Shown here piece by piece: positions 10,560-17,683 of a stretch of DNA of 17,683 nt. Source of the stretch: Paramecium sonneborni. Lineage: Eukaryota; Ciliophora; Oligohymenophorea; Peniculida; Parameciidae. The first letter of the stretch is position 1. Every line of letters begins with the position of its first letter. The notes below the pieces were generated by a model, which saw only the letters and a list, made by a program, of their open reading frames with translations, ran no database searches and was not told where the DNA came from. The position numbers were made by a program, and so were the translations under genes. Location of the stretch: positions 1 through 17,683 of the forward strand of contig CAJJDN010000221.1 of NCBI GenBank assembly GCA_905182985.1, read 5' to 3'.

Positions 10560-11240
10560 TTAAAATTACACTATACCATTAGCAAATGTATTAGTATATA
10601 GGTTACAAATTTTTAGGTTCGCCTGGGAATGCCAATATTAAATGAAGTAATGTTACTCTTAATGCAAAGAATTCATCCATTTTATCATATTCTTTATTAA
10701 TTTAAGAATTGGCAGTTGCATAACCACTTATTAGCATTGTATTGCTACATTAAAAAAAATATATAATACTTGGATTTCATTTGATTTTTTCAACCATATT
10801 TAAATACAATTATCTTATGATGCAGAAGATCTTAGCATTTCAGCTATCTATATTAATTCTTGATCATTAAGATTGTTTTCTTATTATACATTGTGCAAAC
10901 TTGAATCCACTTGATCTTCTTAAGTACTTCTATTTAAAGATGATAGTTTTCCCAAATGGTTTCTCCTCTCATTTTCGCTAATTATTAAAGTGCTACCTGA
11001 ATTGTTTTAAGTTAGTATAGCTGTTAACCTTGCTATGCATTTAACTAACAAATCTATCATTTTAGATGTATTGCTTCTAAATGAATGTTAAGGTAAAATA
11101 TCAAATAACGTTGAAAGCATAATGTCTTAAATGGTATTTTCTAAAATACGAAGAGTAGTAGAATTAAATTATCTAACTGTTGAATCTCCATTTTCATGTT
11201 AAGTTTTTATTCGTTCATCTGTTTTTAGTTTTTACATAAG
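10560..11240 (-). pseudogene. Decayed minus-strand gene, unrecognised, long Ser/Gln-rich part
   Basis: A minus-strand frame is open from about 11240 to beyond 10600 and contains KMIDLLVKCIARLTAILTQN (about 11000-11060), then ISENERRNHLGKLSSLNRST and QELIQIAEMLRSSASQDNCI (about 10800-10975), a hydrophilic Ser/Gln/Asn-rich stretch. Near 10750, next to an A/T homopolymer, the meaning shifts to another frame reading YDKMDEFFALRVTLLHLILA, then FPGEPKNLQPIYQYI (about 10580-10690). The homopolymer is a likely indel site. The text looks like a genuine protein with only one or two lesions, making it one of the less decayed relics here. I do not recognise the domain. It could be the N-terminal portion of the kinase relic downstream, or a separate gene. 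Confidence 0.42.
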
Positions 11241-11762
11241 TTTTTTTGTAAATTCGGATAATAATTAATATGATAATTAATTTACATATGGTTTTAATTA
11301 ATATAATTTGTTAATGCTTATAAGTAGAATTATATAAATTAAGCAGGATAAGTATCTCTTTAAGTAAAGGTATTCTATAATTATAATAAGGTTTGGAAAC
11401 ATTTACAAATTGCTACTGCATTATCACCAAACTACTATTAATTTAATTATAAATTTTGAGTAAGTAGATCACTGATTTACATCAAAGATTCTATTTTTTC
11501 AGAATTTTATTAACTCAAAGAGAATCTAAGATTTATAAAAGTATTATGATCTTGGATCCTTATTTGATTATAGTTACACAGTTACTAATACAATAGGTTA
11601 TTTGCTTTTCTAATATTAGGATTATGATGTCATTTAATTAATTATCGATTCTTTCTTTCTAATCAATTAAAAATGAATGAAGACTTTATGGAAAATAAAA
11701 GCATTCGTCTTTTAATCATAATTTCAAACACAAATTTTAAATTTAATATCAATTCTGGATGA

Positions 11763-12059
11763 AAATCTACTCCAGCATATATCAATTTTCTAACTAAAGA
11801 AACAGCGAAAATTTATTCAACTTCTGTGAGAATATATCTTGATTTTGAGATTGTAAAAAGAATGCTTCCAAAAAACTGATTAAAGCATAAATTTAAAATT
11901 AATTAGCAGAACATCGTAGATTTTATAAGTACAAATTTAAGTAGCAAGTTACTCAATATAATAATATCTTATTTATATTCAGGATCGTTCCAAATAATCA
12001 TTAACTATTATAAACCTTTCATAACATCTTTTTAATTGTATTACATTATTAATTATTGA
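11763..12059 (+). pseudogene. Short coding-like remnant, unrecognised
   Basis: A + frame beginning after TGA 11760-11762 reads KSTPAYINFLTKETAKIYST, then SVRIYLDFEIVKRMLPKN, meets TGA 11877-11879, and continues in the same frame to TGA 12057-12059 with NQQNIVDFISTNLSSKLL. The wording is protein-like, but no family was recognised. Its position just upstream of the reverse transcriptase fragments leaves open that it belongs to the same retroelement. The stretch 11241-11760 holds only weak open frames that I could not support. Confidence 0.22.
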
Positions 12060-12244
12060 GATCTTCTCTTAAACACCCATAGAGATCACTAAATGCATTA
12101 TTTGGAATACATTATTTAACCACCATTAAATTTAATCTGATTACAATCTTAAAAGCTTCATTTCTTTGGTAGTAACACCATTAGCTATTAAACTATTACT
12201 ATCTTAGAAGATTGCTTTTTCTTTTTATTGTCTCTATGGAGTAT

Positions 12245-12280
12245 TATCTTAAGGTGGAGTTTTATCTTAAGATAGAGTCT
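12245..12280 (+). repeat. Two tandem 18-bp copies
   Basis: tatcttaaggtggagttt at 12245-12262 is followed directly by tatcttaagatagagtct at 12263-12280, three mismatches in 18. The period is a multiple of three, so it adds six codons without changing frame. It lies in the same frame as the reverse transcriptase motif at 12419. Confidence 0.7.
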
Positions 12281-13428
12281 TATGGGATTTTTTATGTAAA
12301 GATTATTTTGGAGTTCTTTCATTTTCTTGATTTTTGCTCTTATGAAGTATTTAAAGCACTTTATAAATCTTTTGTAGTTTAATTTCTTTTCATATTTCTA
12401 ATATCTTGTTACGAAAACGAACTTCCTCAGGGATCCCCCATTTCCACTGCACTATTCCATATATACTTGGACAACTTTTTAAAAAACTACTATTCAGAAA
12501 TAATAATACATTTTAATTCATGGGATATGTAAATGATCCTGTTGTACTCACTAGCAAACATAATGTAGGATATATATTAAACAAAATAAAAGATTTATCC
12601 ACACTATGGAATCTAAGAGTAAACACCAACAAGTGTGGCATTAAGCAGATACATATCTATGCCTAGTTCTCAAAAACTACAAAATTACAATGCTGGGTAG
12701 TCTATTAATCACCCCCAGAGGGATTTAAGAAAGAGGACTTGAATTCAAAGAACAAGATTTTAATAAATTATTGGAACATATATAATAACAAGAACTTAAC
12801 ACTTTACCAAGGAATCTACAATTACTATTTAAATTTGTTTGGGCAAACTGCCCTACATACCAAGTCAGATGTAATGGCAAACACATTCTATCAGATAATT
12901 TATTTTTCAACAAGGATAATACTGCCACAGCTATTGACCAAATTTTAGAATAAAGAATTTGTTAGTGATTTTTAAGAAACATTATAAAATCTTAAAACAA
13001 ACATATGGCAATAACCATAAAAATAATTAAACAAAAAAAGCTAATTAAAGTGAATCCAATCAAATGAACCTATAGAACCTGCACCAAACAATTTAATTGA
13101 TATCCAATGTAATCATATTATATATTATAAAGTATATTATTATTAAATTTTAAATCTGGCTGAAAATTAATAATAAACTACTGATGCCAAAAAATTCATC
13201 AATACATTCTCACATTGTAATGCAGCTTGCCATAATTTATAACACTAACTAATTAAAGGTATTTTGATGAATATAGCACACAATCTAGCACAGGTTACAA
13301 TTCGATTATTTGCTTAAGCAAATAAAAATATGGCATCGCTATACAAGGTTAACCAATAGATTAAAGAAACCAAAGAGAGTAAGGATATATAAACTTTCAC
13401 ACCCAATCGCATTTAACAATGCTTTTGA
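12245..13428 (+). mobile_element. LINE-type reverse transcriptase relic, fragment 1
   Basis: A + frame reads YENELPQGSPISTALFHIYL starting near 12413, the conserved LPQGSP-x(4)-LF block of non-LTR retrotransposon reverse transcriptases. About 12 codons later the frame shifts near 12522, and the new frame reads GYVNDPVVLTSK (12523-12558), equivalent to the catalytic YADD block but with YVND: the first catalytic Asp is replaced by Asn. That frame then runs to TGA 13426-13428 with one in-frame TGA at 13051-13053. It includes IYNYYLNLFGQ (about 12813-12845), resembling the region after the palm domain, and IKGILMNIAHN (about 13251-13285). The substitution, frameshift and stop make it dead. No endonuclease domain or poly-A tail was identified. 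Paramecium germline DNA is known to contain LINE elements; the clade is not assigned. Confidence 0.72.
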
Positions 13429-14335
13429 CTAAATTGCTCATAGATTGATACAGTTTAAATGAAAGGAGTCATGCTGACGATCTTGCTTTATTAGTGAATA
13501 AATAAGTTTTAGGCTTTCTTCTTAATGATATCAAATCTCTCTCCTCCAAATGGAATCTTAGAAGAAACAACTAGAGGAGTATCATAATGGCAATTAAATT
13601 TAATTTCAAACACTCTCAGATATAAATCTCTATTTGCTGGAGTTATGAAATACAGAAAGAAGATATTCAGATAATTAATGAGACTTTTCTCAAATACTCT
13701 TGATATTTAATTATGCCTATTACTAGAAGAATATAAAATTACTACATTAATTAGCTTTTTAACTACACCAAAGAAATAAAGGAGAGAAGATTATAAACTC
13801 AAGATTAATTAGGTATGAACTTACAAGAGCATGTTAAATAGCCAGAATTGAACCATATACCTAACAACCTCTAACTATTACTTAAATTTGAATGAGCATA
13901 ATGCTCAAATCACAACACTAAATGTACTTATAAACAAGAAGTAATCCAAAAAATCCCAGTTCCACACAATTCTATTGAATAACATAATTTTCATCTTCCT
14001 TTAATGGGTCAATCATTATATTATGTATTATATATTAATTAAGTTTTTAAATCATGACCCACAATGAATAAGAGTAACCAAATATGCAAAACATCCTTCA
14101 AGCCTTCGCACAATGCAACCTTGCATGCAAAGACATCGAAGACCAACGAATCAAAGGTATTCTAATGAATACGAACGATGGCATGGTATAGGTAATCACA
14201 CTATTAACTGTGAGGTTTTATTTTTTTCTTAAGCAAATTTCAAACATTCAATGACTCAGTGAAATACAAGTATTACCATAAAATGGTAAAACAAAATCAG
14301 GCAGCATCATATCTTCTAATATTTTTATTTCTATC
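13409..14335 (+). mobile_element. LINE-type reverse transcriptase relic, fragment 2
   Basis: The text AFNNAFDQIAHRLIQ (13409-13455) matches the reverse transcriptase motif A block around AFD. After a TGA at 13460 a different frame reads HADDLALLVNK (13470-13502), the YADD block with His for Tyr, then SSKWNLRRNN and on to TGA 13701. The roughly 70-90 residues normally between these blocks, including LPQG, are missing. Downstream DNA aligns with fragment 1: SNYYLNLNEHNAQ (about 13870-13910) against YNYYLNLFGQTA, and IKGILMNTNDG (about 14150-14182) against IKGILMNIAHN. The distances between equivalent points, about 1050 and 900 bp, differ because of indels. So this is a second, diverged copy of the same element family, head-to-tail with fragment 1 and inactivated differently. 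Confidence 0.7.
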
Positions 14336-14371
14336 TATCAATTAATGCTGAGCACAATGCTGGTATTTAAC

Positions 14372-14690
14372 TCACTTTACTTAACTATTTTAATTATTGA
14401 GAATTCTTGTTCTTTCCTGTTATCCAACATAGTATATGAATTCAAATTTGTTTTTTACCTAATTAAGCATTCTCGATAATTAAAGTATTGCTGAAGCATA
14501 ACTAAAGGCATATAAAGTAATGTCTATGACTTCAATTTCTAATTCATTTTTTGTACAGTTGAATACTAAAGTATTACTTATTCTTATCTTAATTACCACA
14601 TAATTAAAGGATATTAAATTCAACATTCTATCATTAATCAAACCTTCCTTTTTTATGGCATTATAAATTTAAACAAAATGTTGAATGTTG
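14372..14690 (-). pseudogene. Minus-strand remnant, possibly Alba-like nucleic-acid-binding protein
   Basis: A minus frame is open from about 14690 to TGA 14374-14372, with an internal ATG at 14626 that would leave 84 residues. Its text VVIKIRISNTLVFNC, then LEIEVIDITLYAFSYASAIL and LSRMLNQVKNKFEFI, resembles the order in Alba-domain proteins: an opening strand, a small helix-rich block of Ala/Ser spacing, then further strands. The family's typical Gly-x-Ala is not kept, and the first helix seems shortened. The identification is a guess from pattern; a search with this peptide would settle it. Whether it is a short living gene or a relic is unclear. Confidence 0.25.
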
Positions 14691-14965
14691 ATCTCTATTT
14701 AAGCCAATTATAACACCGAATTAATTTTTATTAACATAATTGAAATAATATATTGACGACATTATCATTCGTTAAAAGATTAATAAGTTAGTTAAATAAT
14801 TTTAAATGATAATATGCAATAGGATATATTATGTTAAAAAACCATTAGCTGTGATTAATTAAATGTAGTGATGAAATAGATGATACATTATATAATCAAG
14901 TAATTCCACAAAATTAATATTGAGATTGTTATTTTGTTTCTAGGAACAGGAAGTATGGTGAGCTA
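14691..14965. other. AT-rich stretch, nothing recognised
   Basis: No convincing frame on either strand, no RNA gene and no repeat seen between the Alba-like remnant and the next + strand remnant. Confidence 0.35.
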
Positions 14966-15276
14966 ATGTTTTTAATGTTTATTTCTCAAATTTATCATTT
15001 TCAATTATTGAGCGTTATTATTTTAGTTAATATTTTTATAATTTTCAATTGTGTATATTATGTATTCCTAATTAACTATTCTAAACATTCTTTCAAATTT
15101 GTTCGTAATTTTTTATTGATATTGAGAGATACACAAATCAAGACAACAATAATGATGAGGATAAACTACAAACCAATACTACTATTCAAAAGTATTTCCT
15201 AAATTATATGATATTTATGCTATCAAAAATTGAATCAAGCTTTAGAGTAAAATTATTAAAATAAGAGGATTACTGA
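14966..15276 (+). pseudogene. Coding-like remnant, hydrophobic then Asn/Asp-rich
   Basis: The first part (14966-15100) reads as a hydrophobic stretch such as LLSVIILVNIFIIFNCVYYV, which could be a membrane segment or simply T-rich DNA. Near 15127 a different frame reads RYTNQDNNNDEDKLQTNTTI, then QKYFLNYMIFMLSKIESSFR, ending at TGA 15274-15276. The second part looks more like real protein. The pair would make one product only with a frameshift. No family was recognised. It precedes the cyclic-nucleotide-dependent kinase relic on the same strand but shows no clear link to it. Confidence 0.28.
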
Positions 15277-15489
15277 TTGTTTTTTTGCAAAATTATTCAT
15301 CAAAGAACAATGAAATCAGCTTTGCTTTCTAAAATAATAGAAAACAATAAATAATATTATTTTAATCTAAATACAAACTGAAGATTTTTTTCTTAATTTT
15401 AGACTCATATCTCAATTTCTGATAGGCAAGGAAAAAAAGTTTAAAGGAAGAGATGAATAAAATGTACAAATAATATTATTAAGTTGAAC

Positions 15490-16720
15490 AAAATTATAAA
15501 AAGTACATGTTGAATGAAAGAAATAGTGAGCGACAGATATATGATAGAGAAAAGCTTTAAGAATCACTTTTTATTTATACGTTTGACACAATAAGCTAAA
15601 GATTTTCTAATAGAAAACTTAGTGTTTTGTTATTAGAAAAGAGATTAATTCATATTTTAAGAAGGAGATTAGGTAAAGAAGTTATGTTATTTTATGCTTC
15701 TTCCAATTTTATTATACAAAAAGGGCAAGCTTAGGTGAGTATCAATTAAAAATAAGTTAAAGTAATATTAGAAGGAGATTATTTTGGTAAAATTGCCTTA
15801 TTGTATTGCTAACTTATAAATTAATTTGTAAAATCTTATAGTTAAAAATAATCATTAGTATTTAAATACAAATAGATTTAGCTGATTGTAATTTTTTGAT
15901 GCTTGACAGAGGAAAGTTTAGAAAGGCAGTTGAAGATATAATGATAAAGGAGTATGATGAAAATAGAAAGTTTATAAATGAAGTAAATTTTTTTTCTTTC
16001 TTACGCCTGAATAAGAGATTTAAAAAGCTAAGATTCAAAATTACAATAAAGGGCAAGTAATATTTTAGAAAGATTCAAAATGTGAATAATTGATAATAGT
16101 GCTCGAAGGGACTCTGTAGAGTGATTTTAATACAATAGAGAAGGGAAATTATTTTGGGAATTAACATCTGTTACATAATAAGTAGAACGTATAATTAACA
16201 ATGATTATATAATGGCTACAGATGGTGTTTTAGCAAGTATTTCTTTTACTCACATATTTAAAATACTTGGAAGAGATATTGAAACTCATTAAAGAAATGT
16301 TTTGAACCATATATACATAGAAGATACATAAAGAATAGAGCAAACTTATTAGGTACTTCTGATTTTAGTGTAGAAGATTTTGTTTTTATTAAGAATTTAA
16401 GATCTGGTTATATGGATTGTTTAAGAATAAGTTAATTGAACAAACTATGTCTAGTTAAACATAAAAATATTGATGATTGCTATTTCCTGAGAAGTGTAAC
16501 TAAGGGGCGTTTATTGTTGAATAAAGTTTAGAGAGACATGTATTACAAGAGAAAATGGTATTAGGATAATGTAATTTTCCTTTTGTAATGAAATTTGTAA
16601 GAGCATTCTAAAATGACATTTCTGCTTATTTTTTAGTTTAATATAATAGAGGAATGAAATTATTTGATGTAATTAGAGAATTAGGTTTGTAATTGCAATC
16701 AAAATCCCTACATTTAGTAT
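15490..16720 (+). pseudogene. cGMP-dependent protein kinase-like pseudogene, truncated in the kinase N-lobe
   Basis: Pieces occur in the order of a PKG-type kinase. First cyclic-nucleotide-binding domain: IEKSFKNHFLF (15544 on), IFQEGDQ (15652-15672) and LEGDYFGKIALLY (15768-15807). Linker and second domain: ADCNFLMLDRGKFRKAVED (15881-15938), KEYDENRKFINEVNFFSFL (15947-16005), KGQVIFQKDSKCEQLIIVLE (about 16048-16110), GNYFG broken by a one-base shift near 16157 before ELTSV. Kinase start: EDFVFIKNL (about 16371-16403) with a ruined glycine loop, then LQEKMVLGQCNFPFVMKF (about 16543-16602) and GMKLFDVIRELGL (16651-16690). The alphaC Glu and following text are preserved, but no HRD, DFG or APE follows; recognisable homology stops near 16720. 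Living members continue for some 250 residues more. At least six frame changes, mostly of one or two bases, show decay. Ciliates have large PKG families; which paralogue this came from is unknown. Confidence 0.78.
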
Positions 16721-16739
16721 CTTAGGCAGTGAATGCACA

Positions 16740-17300
16740 TTTCAATCAGTTTTATTTACTTTACTTTAACAGTATGCTGATCTATAACAAACTTTTTTAT
16801 TGGGTAGTGAAGTGTAAGTATTGCAATCACCTCCAATAACATTTCAAACTGGAGCTACTCCTGAATTGAAATAATCATATGTGCAGTAAATACTTTTGTT
16901 ATAATTGTGATATGATTAACAATAAGATACTTTTTATGCTGATGTTAATCCTGTATCCATGAGAACTTTAGTATTATTAGCGCAATAATAACTTGCAAAT
17001 TTTTTGTATAATTGGAATGGATTGACCTTGTGATTGGTTATCTAATGGAAGTTGTTAGTAATTTATTTCATGTTTTTATCTTATTGGCACTACTAATGGT
17101 GAAAGTCACTCTTATAGAAGTGAATATATTACAGATGGTCATTTGCATAAGTCCTCTTTCTCCCTTTATAAGATATACAGCTGACAATAATTTAGGAACA
17201 GATAATACCTGCTATTTGAATGCTAGAAACGATAAAATTATTTCTGGTTTAATTGATTAAAACATGACATCTGTTTTATTATTTTACTTTCAATAGAATT
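16740..17300 (+). pseudogene. Possible GH31 alpha-glucosidase C-terminal relic
   Basis: Directly after the kinase text ends, a frame reads QYADLQQTFLLGSEVQVLQ (about 16762-16815), similar to the QFLLGSDVLVAPVL block of glycoside hydrolase family 31. About 45 codons on, NPVSMRTLVLLAQQQLANFL (about 16951-17010), followed by YNWNG, resembles the C-terminal block NPLTLIVALD...A-G-x-LYWDDG. A shifted frame then reads GTTNGESHSYRSEYITDGH (about 17087-17145). The order matches the family, but the YFP-x-G-x-W and IRGGSI blocks that usually lie between are not seen, and at least two frameshifts and TGA codons break the frame. No catalytic part is present. The call rests on pattern memory only and could be wrong; the coding-like nature is safer than the family name. 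Confidence 0.33.
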
Positions 17301-17683
17301 ATCAGAAGCACATTTTGAAACAGGAGAAATAGAACCAAACCATATTAATTCTGGCACCTTACATAGAATCCACCTTGATTCAAAAAAGTTGGGTGCTATA
17401 TTAAACAGGAATTTATCCTATTTTCATATTTAAGAAATATAAAAATATTAATTGACTATAATACATAATTAAAGGTAATCCTATTATTTTTTGATTAATA
17501 TGGTAAAATTCCTTCAGACAATAGAAAGCGAGAGGCCTTAGTATCTAATAGTTCTGAACATAAAGTCTTTGCATATGTGGTAACAGATTAGAGATGCTGT
17601 TATATTTAATGAGATAGTAAATGAAAATCTGGTTTTAATAAGAAGTCAGTTTATCGATTTTTCTCTTACAGTAGATAAATTTT
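17301..17683 (+). pseudogene. Coding-like sequence to the window end, unrecognised
   Basis: Protein-like text continues: EAHFETGEIEPNHINSGTLH, then RIHLDSKKLGAILNRN (about 17306-17412), and after a frame change LLFFDQYGKIPSDNRKREAL, then VSNSSEHKVFAYVVTDQ (about 17481-17591), ending at TGA 17610-17612. It may be the tail of the GH31-like relic or a separate gene running off the window. No family was recognised for either piece. Confidence 0.25.

Noticed and set aside
12725..12928. Minus-strand ORF antisense to the LINE fragment
   Set aside because: The opposite strand carries the reverse-transcriptase-related frame continuing from YVND; the minus reading is a shadow.
12739..12948. A separate small + strand gene beginning at ATG 12739
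   Set aside because: It is in the same frame as the reverse transcriptase text that starts upstream at 12523 and continues past 12948 through TAG, which is Gln here.
15862..16056. Minus-strand ORF
   Set aside because: It lies antisense to the strongest part of the PKG-like relic (LMLDRGKFRKAVED and following).
15490..16720. Frameshifts in the PKG-like relic explained by unexcised IESs
   Set aside because: The breaks I could place are shifts of one or two bases with homology continuing at once, too small for IESs, which are at least about 26 bp and TA-bounded.
17012..17260. Small hydrophobic + strand protein from ATG 17012
   Set aside because: Another frame over the same bases reads GTTNGESHSYRSEYITDGH, more protein-like and in order with the upstream relic; the hydrophobicity reflects T-rich codons.
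1..17683. CRISPR arrays, tRNA or rRNA genes, telomeric G4T2/G3T3 repeats
   Set aside because: None seen on reading both strands by eye; small RNA genes in such AT-rich DNA could still be missed.

Overview
The window looks like genomic DNA of a ciliate, most probably a Paramecium. It is very AT-rich. One clean gene (7423-8970, a WD40 protein) reads as a continuous 515-codon protein only if TAA and TAG encode glutamine and TGA is the sole stop. About 30 in-frame TAA/TAG codons sit at glutamine-plausible places in that gene. All coding calls below use this code, so ORFs drawn with the standard code are mostly fragments or shadows. No tRNA, rRNA, CRISPR array, telomeric repeat or bacterial-type regulatory signal was seen.

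Apart from the WD40 gene, nearly everything recognisable is a decaying gene or transposon relic with small frameshifts, in-frame TGA codons and internal deletions. From left to right: an unrecognised Ser/Asn-rich relic on + (5-1120); unrecognised relics on - (1423-2712 and 2860-3655); a 1198-bp direct duplication whose two copies abut at a single N (3832-5028 and 5030-6226), most simply an assembly overlap; inside it an unrecognised + relic and the start of a cysteine-rich surface-protein-like pseudogene that runs on to about 7325; the intact WD40 gene; coding-like remnants and a protein-kinase pseudogene on - (9120-10460), followed by another unrecognised - relic (10560-11240); an obscure + remnant (11763-12059); two head-to-tail degenerate fragments of a LINE-type reverse transcriptase (12245-13428 and 13409-14335); a possible Alba-like remnant on - (14372-14690); an unrecognised + remnant (14966-15276); a cGMP-dependent-protein-kinase-like pseudogene on + (15490-16720); and a tentative GH31 glycosidase C-terminal relic (16740-17300), with more unrecognised coding-like sequence to the window end.

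Macronuclear Paramecium DNA is normally gene-dense. So much decay plus LINE fragments suggests either germline-limited (micronuclear) DNA or a poorly maintained, perhaps subtelomeric, part of a macronuclear chromosome. The sequence alone does not decide between them. The genes do not form an operon or a pathway; no new multi-gene system is visible. The most useful observations are the probable mis-assembly around base 5029, the paired LINE fragments, and the mosaic of pseudogenes around one intact gene.
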